Assembly: GCA_020740775.1 (NCBI GenBank)
Contig: JAHEWK010000003.1
Span: 2,790,001-2,854,000 of the forward strand
Source of the DNA: Ilyonectria destructans
Taxonomy: Eukaryota > Ascomycota > Sordariomycetes > Hypocreales > Nectriaceae
Direction: 5' to 3'
Length of the DNA stretch: 64,000 bases
In this document: positions 1 through 12,000 of the stretch, piece by piece
Layout of the letters: every line of letters starts with the position of its first letter
Numbering within the stretch: position 1 is the stretch's first letter
Notes under the pieces: generated by a model
The model's input: only the letters and a program-made list of their open reading frames with translations
What the model was told of the DNA's origin: nothing
Database searches by the model: none
Made by a program: the position numbers and the translations under genes

Positions 1-235
1 TACCGTTCTCGCCCCTGGTACTACCGCCGCAACGCCATCCGCAAGAGCCTCCATCTAATCTCGCTGTAATCGTCATCGCTCCCGCTGCAGCATGACTCGG
101 AACCCAGCCAAAACACTATTCAGTAGTCCACCTCCACCACCGCCCTGTGCTGCGTCGGCCCATCTTCCAGCATCACCCTCACTCCCTGCAACCGCCTCCG
201 CTACTCACCCACTCGTCATCGCCATCCCCGTCGCC

Positions 236-1183
236 ATGGACGAGAAGCGAGCCATGTCCCCTCCGCGAGCTCTCCGTCGCAACCGACCCGTCGCAACTGT
301 CCTCTTCTGCCTTGTCGTCCTCTACACCTTCTGGCAGTTCCAGCCCTTCGCAACACATCACTTGGACGTCGCCGCCGTTCTCGGCGACCCTCTCGACGAG
401 ACCATCACCGCCGGCCTCGTTCCCCTCGAAGCGCACATCATCAGCAAATGCCCTGACACCAGAGTACGCGCCAAGCCATCTGCTCTCCCCACCCGCCCTC
501 GCTGACCTTGTGCGCCTGCAGGATGCTATGCGACAACTGATCTTGCCCGTCATGCAGCGTGTTCATGACCGGGTCAACTTCACACTCTCCTACATCGGCC
601 GGTACGTACAATCTCAATAACACCGTCACTCTTCAATCGACTGCCCTTTTACAATGCTAACATGCCCCTGCTATCCAGCCCGACCGCCAACGATGGTGTC
701 GAATGCATGCACGGCCCCGAGGAGTGCATGGGCAACATCATCGAACTTTGCGCCCGCGAGCTCTACCCCGACCCCAAGATCAGCCTCGGTTTCGTCATGT
801 GCCTGACGCGCGAGTACCAGGAAATCCCCGATCGCTCTCTCATTGAAGATTGCGCCCTTGAGCACGCCATCGACTTCCAGGCCCTGAACGAATGCGCGAC
901 CAAGGACGATGGTGCATATGGCCTTGGTCTCCTTCGCAGCAGCATCCAGAGAACTACCGAGGTACGTTGCTAAGGCAGTATACGGGAAAGGGTATATTAT
1001 GCAAGCGGTGAAGAATCATGTGTGCTAACCGTACCAATCCAGGCCGGTGTTACCAAGAGTTGCACCATCCGTCTCAACAACGAGATCTACTGTATCCGCG
1101 ATGACGAACAGTGGATCGACTGCCCCAACGGCCCCGGCGTCAACGACCTCATCATCGCTATTGAGAGGCTCCGCCGCGCTTGA
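236..1183 (+). CDS. GILT-like thiol reductase, membrane anchored
   Basis: Gamma-interferon-inducible lysosomal thiol reductase (GILT) family; such proteins reduce disulfides in acidic compartments. Exons 236-463, 522-601, 679-961 and 1043-1183 join in frame to 243 residues. An N-terminal hydrophobic stretch at about residues 20-35 would act as a signal anchor. The body carries the family block with a CMGN motif (HGPEECMGN) and several paired cysteines (CALEH, NECA, SCTIR, YCIRD, DCP). The usual redox site begins at KCPD (Cys72), but the position where I expect the second cysteine is Ala (DTRDAM), so classical reductase activity is doubtful. An in-frame upstream ATG at 92 would add 48 low-complexity residues; 236 fits the usual compact N-terminus better. 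The 3' end overlaps the convergent DcpS gene. Confidence 0.85.
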
Positions 1184-2227
1184 GCGGCTCGAAGACCTCT
1201 GTCCAAATTTCGCTTGCCTCTCCTAGCGTGTAGCTCATTGAGATGCCGTCCATGCCCGCCTCGTCGCCTCCGGCCATCGCCCCAAGTGTCTCGATGATGC
1301 TCTCTAGTCCCACCGCCTTGCCCGTCGCCTGCGTCCCCCCGGCCTCGAGAGCAACATGTACGATATGGATGTGGAGGTGGTAGTACGTCGGCTGGTAATG
1401 CACGTACAACTTGAGCTGGTCGGGCTCGATGGAAGGGTATGTCTCGACCGTGGCCGCGATGAGCTTGACCTTCATGTGCTCCAGCCAGGGGATGTGCTTC
1501 TTTCGAAGGTCCCGCAGCGACCAGATGTCCCGTCGCTCTACGAGCGCCAGTAAGTGCAAGGCGTCGAGAGTCTTGCGGTCCCAGTTCAGGTCGGGCAGGA
1601 GGAGGAAGCCCTCGTCGCCCGCTTCTCCCAACTTGGTCCTGTATATAACGTCTTCCACTTCCTTCCTGCCCTCGATAATGTTGAATACCCAGTTGAGCCG
1701 CCCCTGCTCCCGCTGGCTGAGCATGTACGGCCGGATCTTGTCCTTGTAGATCTCCGGTGTCTCCGTCACGAACCGCACTCCCTGCTTGCTGTACTTCTTG
1801 ATGTGCTTTTCCGTGCACGGGTAGATGAGATTAATCTTGAGGTCGGCGACGAAGTCGTCGCCTGCCAGCGTGCCCTTCTCCACGCCGCTGCGCGCCATGT
1901 ACCAGTGATAAATGTCATTCGCGCCCAAGTTCTGCAGCCGAGCCAGCGTGGCCGGCACGTCGACGAGGTAGTCGGGTTTAGCGGGGAACGGGGCGCGTTC
2001 GAGAATGAGCAGCGCGGGCTGCTCGTCGATTTGTCCGTAGAGCGAGGTACGGCGGCCGGCCTGGTCTGCAAAGAATAAACATAATCAGCACTTCGATCTC
2101 CCACAATAGACAGAGGAGGCTAGTGAAGGGAGACGGAATGAGGGTGAGATACGTTACCTTGGTTGAGAATGCGGTCAAGCTTGAATTTGGGGACCAGGGC
2201 CTCCGCGTTCGCCTTGACGTCGGCCAT
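1158..2227 (-). CDS. Scavenger mRNA decapping enzyme DcpS (HIT family)
   Basis: Hydrolyses the m7GpppN cap left after 3'-5' mRNA decay (yeast Dcs1/Dcs2 family). Two exons: 2158-2227 and 1158-2065, 325 residues. The N-terminal swapped-dimer region carries IYHWYM and the C-terminal HIT domain carries the triad H-x-H-x-H in HLHIHIVHV at about residues 253-257. The start is the ATG at 2227 (MADVKANAEALVPKF), which is the only one that keeps the N-terminal dimer domain. The last 26 bases of its coding sequence lie inside the last exon of the convergent GILT gene, with stop codons facing past each other. Confidence 0.93.
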
Positions 2228-3304
2228 TGCGCACTGACCGGGTGTTGATTCAGAAACGGGTGTGCAGTACGAAGATTCAGACACAAGGTAGAGAACAATT
2301 CAAACTCGTGGCGTCCCGGAATGTTTCCAGAGACAAGATAGTGGCCAGGCTGGATTCTTTTGCCCCTCCAGCGACATGCAGCACCCCGCGGTGGGGCTAG
2401 CCATGCCCGCTTCAACCACGCTGATCGACAACACGGGGTGCTCCGTACCCACACAGCTAGTTTCAGTACACAAGAGTAATCAGCCTTATGAAGAATGGAG
2501 ACAGCACATGGCAAGGGTACAGGTAATCCAAGGACAGCTCATTTGCATTTCAACTAAGTAATCGGTGGAGTGGTTTCCCATGACGGTCGAGGGCTCTCTA
2601 TCTGTATCAATGCCATCTAGAGCAGCATCAGGAATAATACGATGCCTCACCTAGGCCATCAATATGCTTTCCAAACCTCCTGCTAGCATACCCTTATCCC
2701 AACCACTCCCCGCCCAAGACCGTCTAGATCTACACATAAACCTCCCCCTCTCAATACCGTTCCCTCTACTAAAATCACAAAATTACTTGGTCGGCAACCC
2801 TCCTCGGCCTCCACGATATTGAAACTCCTTGCATCTCCGGGTATATAGAATAAACACGTGAAATGAATCGAGGAGGGTCCTTCCACTGGTCGTGATATTA
2901 TCTGAATCGCGTCCCCTTCGCCGCATATGAACTGCTCACGCAGTTGATGCAGCGCGGGCTGGCCCCGTGGAGCTGGGAGACCACCTCGTTGTTATTGTTG
3001 TGACGCGATGTCTGTCGAATATTATGTCGGTCGTCGAAGGTAAAAAATAGAAGGGCGTTAAGCGTATCGTGCGGATGCAATTCTTGCTGTCATATCCTTG
3101 CAGAGGGAGTCAGAATACCCCTTTGGAACGCCAAGGATTGACGGGTGATCGTCGCGATGCGTGTGACGCGAAATGTGTATGAGGCAGTGCTATGTATGCC
3201 AACCAGAAACGCCCAAGACCAAAACGCCATAGCCAATGCGCCAACAACGAATGCCTTCGTGGGGCCATATTCAAGAGTATAGACGTCGTGACTGTGAGTT
3301 AAGT
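2228..3304. other. Intergenic: DcpS promoter side and SH3-gene 3' side
   Basis: About 1.1 kb between two minus-strand genes. It should hold the DcpS leader and promoter at the left and the 3' UTR of the SH3 gene at the right. Short open frames here show no recognisable motifs or splice-linked partners. I see no RNA gene or repeat. Confidence 0.6.
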
Positions 3305-5243
3305 TCATGAGAGAGTCGAGTGAGCGTTGAAGCCGTTGGAGCCAGATTCGGTAGATCCGTCTCCCTCGATGGTCTTTCTCCAATGCTCAGGGAGGCAGAC
3401 GCACACCAATGGGAAGGCTTTGATCTCGCCATCGCCAATGGGGGAGCTATCACGACGACCAGAGGTATTGGATACACCGCTGTCTCGTTGAGATGCTCGT
3501 CGTACCTCCCATTCTTCGGCCCGCTCATTCAGAATGATACCGGTTGCCCATCCATCGTCCCAGATACCCACAACCTTGAGCATATCTCCACGCTCCAAGG
3601 TGAACTCGTCGGTAGCACGGGGCTGGTATGCCCAGAGAACAGCAACCCGGTCGCCAGGGTGAATATCCTCTGAGGAGTAGTAGTCCTTGAAGAAAGGAAG
3701 CTGCTCAGACTGCTGGCTGGTCATCCCTGGTGGAGATGAGAATCCTCCAGCGCTGGTGGGGGACTGCGGGACGGAGCTTCCTAGGACGGAACCACTAGAG
3801 AGGGAGCCGTTTCTCCTAGGATTCGGTGGTGGCGCTCGAAGGATACCGACACGAGTGTCTGACATCGGGCTCTCACCAAACTCAGAAGATGAAGAGTTGT
3901 CAGGCCCTCTTCGTCGGGCAGGGATGTATCCAACTCCTCCAGTATTTGATGAATCATCCCGATGATGAGAAGGAGAGTTCCCAGAGTGGCCCTCCAAGGC
4001 CGACATGCGAGCGATACGCCCTCCTGGAAGCACCTCGTATCCTTTGGGTGCACTCGGGACTGCTGGGGCTGCGGCGGCCATCGCTGGGCCCTTCCTTGCT
4101 GGGGATGGCTGGTTGAAAATGCTGCCCTTGGGACTAACTGGCCTTCTCTGCCTCTTCTTCACACAGAAGAACAGAGCAACGGCAAGCAAGGCAATTCCAG
4201 CGAGAGCGCCAATCACAATGCCAGCAATCGCACCGCCTCCCAATCCATTGTCACTGCTGCTGTCGTCATCCTTGTCGCTGTCGCTGTTGGTGTCGTTGGA
4301 AGAACCGGAGCCTCCGGAGCCCGACGTCGTCGAGGCAGTTGGCGCTGTGAAAGTCATTGTTGCAGTGAGCGAGGGCAAGACGACGTCCTTGCAACGATCC
4401 TCTGCGCCTGCGCCGTAGCAGCAGGTGTCGGTCGAGTTAATACCTCCTTGAGCGCAGTACGAGCAAAGTCCAATGGTGCTATTTCCATAGCCACAGTTGT
4501 TCGACTCATTTTCTATGCCCGAGATACAGGTAGAACTATCAAGGGCACCCTCAGGAAGAGCACAAATGGTGAAGTCGGATCTGATCAAGCCAACCAGGTC
4601 GGCTCGTGGGTTAGAGCAGAGACCATCGTCGGAGGTGACGTAAACTTCACTCTGGGCGTATTCGGCGCAGGTTTCGGCGCATAGGGGACGAGACTGGTCG
4701 TCAGACAGGCCACAGACGCTTATCGAATTCTGAACAATGGCATTGCACAACACCGTGGTTGTGAATCGGGCGTACATGTCGCTTGAATTTGTCAGGTCAA
4801 CACCTCCACATCCAAAGACATCCTCGTATCTAAACGTATATAAGTAACCGGTCAAGTAGCATGGTTGCATTATTGACTCACTTCTTTTCAACGTAGGTTG
4901 TCTTGACGTAGGTAGCGAGCTGAGAGTCAAAGTTTTCTCTGTCAGAAACGTACAGCAGGAATGGACTGATCTTTTGTTAGCCTATGCTCCTCAGGAAGAA
5001 CTACTGAACTCACAAATCAGTGGACGAGGAGTTGATCGAAATGGAGGCGGATTCAAAGGCAGGGCAGGTGGTGGAGCCTTTAAGTGAAATGCACGTCTCA
5101 GCCGCCACGAGTGCTGGTGAAGCGGAGAGGAGAGTCAAGATGGCATTCTTCGCGCTGAGCGTGGGGCGTTTCGTTGATCGGGACTGGTCCTTGGCTGATG
5201 AGCGACGGCTGTGCGCCTTGAGCTGGGGCGTGGGTAAAGACAT
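3305..5243 (-). CDS. Single-pass membrane protein with Cys-rich ectodomain and cytoplasmic SH3 domain
   Basis: Probably a plasma-membrane or cell-wall-facing adaptor; exact role unknown. Exons 5014-5243, 4882-4965 and 3305-4829 give 612 residues. The N-terminus has a basic stretch and a hydrophobic signal segment ending near AETC (about residue 60). A cysteine-rich extracellular part follows (CGGVD, CAETC, NNCGYG, CSYC, TCCYG), then a Ser/Asp linker, a transmembrane helix at about 303-327 (IAGIVIGALAGIALLAVAL) with basic stop-transfer KKRQRR, a Pro/Ser-rich linker and an SH3 domain at about 495-581 (ALYDY-equivalent VLWAYQP, then DELTL-equivalent DEFTLERGD and WDDGWATG). The start at 5243 was chosen because it directly precedes the basic/signal region; an in-frame ATG at 5357 would add 38 residues. 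Regulation is not visible. Confidence 0.85.
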
Positions 5244-8200
5244 GGCGATATCTCGGCCCGCAGACGGAAGCAGAACACAGTAGATGTTGTTTACCGAGGA
5301 ATCTCCACGTTCATTGTCGTCGGGGGAGGAGGATCTCTGGTCGGGGGCCTTCAGCATAGGCTGTCGTCGGTCCGGTAGTCGTGGATGGGCGGATTTCGAA
5401 GCAACTGACGGTGAACGAGATGCCGCAGATAAGGTCGTCGAGTAATAGCCGCAACTGAAAGACGGTTCCGTTGAACGAAAGATCGGACCGGTGATGCGGA
5501 GTTGAAGCAGACTATAGACGCAAAGGTCTCGATTCGGATGCGTCGAAAGAACGAACGATTGCAGTTGGCGTTAATTAAGTTTAGAATTAGATGAGCGAAG
5601 AGAGCGTCGTGAAGCGATATGTAAAGGAAGGTGGCACTGGACACCGGCCTTTGAGGAGGAGCTTGCTGGCTCGTTCCTGGCGATTGTCGTCGGGCTGGAC
5701 GTGCAGTTGAGAGGAGCCAGCACACAACGCTGGCCAGGCACGGATGGGGGAGGGAAAAAGAAGAGACGAGACGAAGCCCAGACAGGGTGAAGAGAGGTGA
5801 GAAGGGGCACCGAGCCCAGGAGTTCGGACCAACTTGGGACCAGGATATTAGGGGGTGGTAGCGCCTAGTATGGACGGGGGTGGACGACGCAGCCAGGTAG
5901 CGCGCGACTGTGGGAACGAGGCTTTGAAACTCCGTCGCGAACGAGGCGGCGAGAGGCGTCGAGTGTGCTAAAGAGAGCAGCAGGGCCCAGCGGGGAGCCT
6001 GTGCGTGAAGCGTCGTAGGAGAGTTGCAGAGAGGTAAGAGAAGAGTCCAGGATTGTGCGAGGGCATGAAATGCAGAAAGTGGGCGATAGTGGTGTTGGCG
6101 TCTGGTGTTTGGGCCCAATGCTCATGCACCACCACAACCGCACTGAGAAGGAAATGGCGATTGCCGGGGGGGTGCCTGCCCGCATTAGTCTCGGAAGAGG
6201 ATGAGCAAGTCCCGTTTGCGACGACGAGACAACGGTGCTGCTCTGCGACAAGTATCTCGGCGCCGGTTTTACGCCCATTTTAGCCCAAGACGATACCTGG
6301 TCTCACTGCGGGTCCCTCTGGGGCGTTTTAATTTTGGGTAACAGGGGTGGTGCGGATGCGGACTGGGGGCGTACTTGGCGCCCCGAAGCCAGGGACTAGC
6401 GCCTAGCCAGGTGCCGTCATCACTAACGGACCTTAAGGCTTAACGGACCTACTCTATAGCATCTATCGCTTAAATGCAGCAGCCACGGGGCGGCGAGAGG
6501 TACCTACGGAGCCAAAACACCACCACCGAGCCCGCGACCGTAACCGCTGTGGAGGAGCTGCGAAGAGCCGAGTTGGAGCTGTATCCATCCAGCGGTAGGG
6601 TGCCATCCAAACAACCACGTTTCCCTCCGCCTGCCGTCTGTCCCTTGCCGCGCACCGCTTCGTACAGGTGACCTGGATGCATCCGACCTGTCAGTGACAC
6701 CCTCAATTGCCTCACTGCCCCAATCATGTCGCACCGGGCGGAATCTGTTCCTGCAGGTCATGACCTCCCCTACCTCCGAGAGGGCCTCTTGACGCCCTCC
6801 TCGCATTGCCCTGACTCCTCCCGCCAGGTCTCGACTCCGTTCTAATGGTCCTTCGCCCGCAATCTGTTCCGTTTCCACGACACCCTCTTATGCCCACGTG
6901 GACTAGACCACTAGAACCATTGTCGCTGAGACTCGGTCCCAGTCATGTCCCAGTCACGTCCCAGTCATGTCCCAGAATCCATCAATGGCTTGCAATCCGG
7001 ATCGTAAGCCGGCGCCTCTGCCCGCACAACCCGCGAGTCAACGCCCTGCCGAGTGGCTGTCCTTCTGTTTCTGGCTACGCATCAGCCCGAAAAAGAAAAC
7101 AGGCCGCTAAACGCTTGCTTCGGCCTGTTTAGCGTCTGCGCCGGTCATCTCGGCTGTTTCTCTTTTGCGCGGACGCTCGATTGATGAGGGAGCAAGACGG
7201 GCCATCTGCCACAGCCCACAACCCAGAAACGCCAACCTGTGTTTGTCAGTCCCCGATCGATCCACCGATGATCCCACCAAACACGGGCTCGAAATGCACA
7301 AGCAACCCCCAAACAAGCTTGTGCAAGCCGACTATCCAAATATGCGGCCTGGGTGGTTGTGTTGGTTTGCATGCAAAATTGCTGCAATTACTCGCTGTGC
7401 ACCCACCACTTTTTTAGCTTGGCTGCTTCGTCGCCCAGCGAGCACCAGCTTCCACGACTAAGGATCACATTGGACGAGGCAACCGACTGAGACATTGTTT
7501 AAGCTCCAGCTGAGCTCCCTTGTTCTACTAGCTGCATCTCTAGGACGCCTTGGTAGAGATGGCTTTTCTCCTCACCACCAGAATTCATCAGCACCTCTTG
7601 CCCTTCCTGTGTTCGCCCGCGGCTTGTCGCTGACCGGCGGCGATAGCATCTCGCCGTCCCGCCGCTCCCTCTGACCCAAAGCGGTAGGTAGCTACCTATG
7701 TAGCTAAGTACACCGTTAGCTAAACCGCCGGCTGAAACTGACCGTGGATACCATGTACCATGCCACCGCTGCGCAGTGTAACATCGCGACCCCAGCATAT
7801 CCACGACACACATGTTTCTTCAGGAACAGATCGAGGTGCTCTTCGTTCTAGCGGGGGCTTGCGGGAAACGCGGCCTCGCCATCCCATTGGCCCGTCTCTG
7901 ATTTCGTTGGTGCAGCTGGGAGATGACGATTCACCGGCAGAACACGACGCGATCTACAACCCGGGAAAGCAAGACACTGCTGCCGATGATAATACCGCCA
8001 TCATCTTTCCCTCGCTACCCAACAAACAAAGAAACTTCTGTTACCTCATCCCCACGGGTACGAACCGCGGAGGATGTCTGCCGTTAATTTAGGCGGGGTC
8101 TTGTGGCCTCAATACTACGTGTTGTGATCGCAAGTTCGCGACTGGTCGACGCGGAGCCAAAAGAAAAACACGCCAACCACAAGACGACGGACTTGTGAGC

Positions 8201-9027
8201 CCTAAACATTGGGTTGTTGATCACAATTGCAATGAAGGGCGAAATCCCTCATCGCACCCGAATTTATACACGAGCACGATAACAACGGCATACTCCCTGT
8301 TGCACAAACAGCAGAACAAGGTTATTCAGTTCCCACAGGTGTAATTTCCCATCCATCATGGGTCCCCTGCTTGACCAGGTGCTCGTTTCACTTTGAGCCA
8401 GGGAAAGAGACTGAGCAGGGTTTCTCCGTTCTCAGACTCTATGCAGGCTTGCAGTGAGCTCGTATCAGCAGAGTCCTCGGTGGTCGGTCGAACCGAGTTG
8501 TCCTCGCAGCATTCGCAAAGTCAATCGCGAACCATTGTGGGGACGATAGTTGAGGGACTTACACCGCGCAGGTCCCTAGCAATCAGGGCGACGGGAAACA
8601 CGGGCCATACGATGTAAAATGGCGCCAGACTATCCGTTATCGCCAGAAAAGGAGAGGCAGTGCTGCCTTCATGGCTGGCGTCGCCTAGTTGCCGAGTTCG
8701 CTCGGGCGCGTGAGTGAACAACGGCGATCGGGTCGGGCCTCAGCCGGAGCTTCTAGCAGGTGGGGCCGCTCTCAGCGTAAGCTCCGCAGGCCCAAAGCAG
8801 CCTCGTGCTATAACCACGAAGTCCACATTGAAGGTGCCAACGTCAAATCTTAACCTTATAAAGTTGTGTTTATAAATGGCGTCTAGCTTCATGCAATGGC
8901 CAGCGCTTATCGTTGACTGCATTCAATTCCTTGGGATCCTACTCAGTACAATAGTTCAAAATCGAAGATTGAGACAAACGCCTGAGTCAAAGTCAAACAT
9001 CACAGCATCCTCCTTGGTCGAGCCCAA
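5244..9027. other. Gene-poor spacer of 3.8 kb with leader and short repeats
   Basis: Roughly 5244-6290 reads as a pyrimidine-rich (sense) leader/promoter of the SH3 gene. The rest has no splice-consistent exon set or protein motif on either strand. It contains a short tandem repeat near 6936-6974, an imperfect inverted repeat near 7101-7136 (CGCTAAACG against TGTTTAGCG) and a 14-bp palindrome at 7685-7698. The right end should carry the 3' UTR of the HATPase gene. Confidence 0.5.
6936..6974. repeat. Short tandem repeat, about 4 units of 10-11 bp
   Basis: Units of the form GTCCCAGTCAT/CGT follow each other four times (CCCAGTCATGT, CCCAGTCACGT, CCCAGTCATGT, CCCAG). Seen directly. It lies outside any gene I can support. 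Confidence 0.8.
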
Positions 9028-12000
9028 CTATGAACCAGGAACAACAGACCATGCCTCCGGGGTAAACAACAGAGCAATGCCCTCTAACAACACAGGATCC
9101 ATGTATATCTTCAACCCAACAGACTGCTTGTCCACATTAAAGACTCGAAATATGACATATATCTCCTTTCCACCACTGCGATGATGATCATGCATCTATC
9201 ATTGCGAGTCAGCTTCAGCGGGTTCGCGACGTCAAGGTTAGGAATATGGAGTAATTACTCGTTTGTACTGGCTTTTGCTCATATAGAACGGCGTGTTGCA
9301 TGGTCCTGTTGTAGTTTTCACTTGAACAAAATAGGTTGGGGTCCTAGCTTCCCATCTGGAACCCAGGTAGCCGCGTTCGATGAGCAAGCGGGTAAATGCT
9401 CCGTCTGTGTCATGATATGTGATATCAGAAGCCTCTCTGCCCTGCGTCGGTTGTATATCAGCATAGTCTGGAAGGACCGCTGCGTAGCTGCGGATCGTGC
9501 TTTGCCAGTTTGCCGTCGAAAGGGCCGGCAAGGTGGGTTCGAGAGATTTCAGAAGTTCAAAAACCTGCGACTGTCCGTTAGTGTGTGCGATACTCGAAAG
9601 TCTACATCAACTAACATAAAGTTCTCCAGCTGCTCCAATCACCTTGTTCCGTTCCAGTTGCGAGGTGTCACGATACCGAATTGGTCCCTCGAGCCCGTCG
9701 TAGCTAGACTCTCTGTCGTCGACAGAGGGTAAAGCATCTTGCATGCCAAGCATGTCATATATTCTCAGGCTTGGGAATCTGGCTCCTCGGGCGGCTTCGA
9801 GGACTTGGCCCATCAGGGCTTGGCTCTCGACGGTTTCCACATCTGCAGCCACAGGGCTTTCTGATAAATCAGGATTTCGTCTAGGACCGCTTGTGCTGGG
9901 CGTCATAGGCTCTGAATGACTCTGATAAATCCTATCAGCGGCTCTAAATATTGGTTCAATTTGCGATTCGACCTCCGAGATCTCCTGGTCTTCCGAATAC
10001 TCATCCTCAGCCTCGACTGAAACAATCCCTTCTTCGTCGAGAATCTTCGAAATCACGTGTCGGCTGGCGTTAAGAATATTGGTGGTGATTCGAATTCCTT
10101 TTTCATCAATTGTGCGATTTCCAGTAACGGGGTCTGTCATCATCCATTCGAAGAGGCGGCGAGGGAGTTTGCTTGTGAAGCAAAACGCCTTGTCCTCCTT
10201 GTTGCGCGGGATGAATATGTCCGGCGGTACTGTCCTGTCATCGAAATGGAGGTCACTCCTGATCCGTTCGTGGGTATATGTTTCTCCATCCTGTGACAGA
10301 TAAAATTCAGAGGTAATTCCGTCAACTTCGTAGATTTGGATATGTCTCAGGACATCGTAGAGGTTGCCATCATGTTCCAACCGGGGACTGTTGAAATGGG
10401 CAGCAACACTATGCACCTTGGTCAGCGAAATTGAAGGGGATTTGTGGAGATGAGTGCAATAATACCGGTATAATGCATGCGCCCTTGGCGGAATGGTGTA
10501 TTCCGGAGAAAAGACCTGCCACTTCGCTGATCCTTTGAAACTGGAGAGTTCCTTGGCCAGGTTTGATAAGAACCTTCCTTCCAGTCCAAGCCACTGGAAA
10601 AATGGATGGAGTCTGTGTGTCTCATCCAAAGTGAAGTCGAGTGATTTAACTCGGGTTGCGAAGAAATCTTCCAGGTGCGTTCTGTCGATGATGGCAAAGT
10701 TCGTCTCCATTGTAGTGAGCTCAATTCGACCATCCGGATGCCTTACGGGAAATATCCGTAACCTGTTGAATCGTACTTTAGCAAGGTAGCGGTTAGAGTT
10801 CGCCAGAAATGAGTTCAAAGCCCAGATCTGCTGCTTCACTTGCTCGACTGAGGATGTTGACGATCCCAGCCGTACCAACTCGTCGCACACCAGCTCAAGA
10901 CTTAGAGTTTCAGTCCCAAGAATGTCGACGAAGAATTCCTGTAGATTTGCGTAATGACTTCCTGAGATCTTTTTCCCTTGGATCTCAGTTTCGCTTGACC
11001 ATACGCAGTCTGACACACGGTGCCAGCCTTTGTACTCGTTCTGTTCAACGTAAATGGGGGCATCAGTTGCAAAAGCATTTCTGTTATTCAACGCATGTTA
11101 GCATCATTTCAGTCGCCTAGGACTCCCTAAGTGTGTTCGGTGACCTACCTGAGAAGGGTCTTATCGGAATCGTTCAGATTGGTGGTCAAGCCGTGGAGAT
11201 GCACGTATATGTCACGAATTGTTCCCAAGTCCTCACACCTCTGTTCCTTCAGGTACTTGAGCTCATCGACTATGTTGGACCAAGTGCAATTTGGGATTCC
11301 GAGCACTTCGGTAAAAAGGGTCGTGATAGCTTGCAGATCATTTGGCCGGTCGGCAAGCATCTCCTCGTACCTCCGTTTCAGGGGGTATTTGCTCTCCATG
11401 GTAGGCGGTGCATCCCACAAACACTGGCGAGGGTCACCCCACTGGGGCTCTTGATTGTCTTGCGGGGGCACATATACCCTTGAGTTGTTGGCGAACACAT
11501 TCCTAAAAGGGTAAAGGGTTAGTTAAGAGCATGGCTGTGGGAGGTTGGACTGACTGGAGGTACTCCTGCTCGGCCGTCCTGGACGTCGATTGTTCAAGTT
11601 TTCTGAGCAAAACTGTGTACAAGTCAATGATTCGACTTCCGTCTGTTTCTTTTACAACATCCCCGTTACAAATTTGACATAAAATTGTCAGGTAGAAGAC
11701 CACATCCGGGTTGACACCTACTCCAAGGCATCTTTCAAGAAACCCCCACTTGGCATATGTTCCACGTTCCACGAGGCCATCAAGCTTCAGAAATGGAAAT
11801 GGCTCTTCCTCTTTCAGAAACCTGGTGCGTTGCTCCTCAAGATCGGGAAATGGAAGATACGTAGCTGAGAGCGGCACTATGTCATCGCCCTGGCACAGAA
11901 CCCTGATGCCTCCCAGCTTGCCCTGCAGCTCAGGGGAGAGCTCAATGGGTGACCCTCCGGAGGGCCAATGGCTGCGTAGAAAACCAAGGAACTTTTCCGG

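Noticed and set aside
5351..6118. 255-codon open frame on the minus strand upstream of the SH3 gene
   Set aside because: Ser/Pro/Leu/Arg-biased composition of a pyrimidine-rich leader, no motif, and it sits where the 5' UTR is expected.
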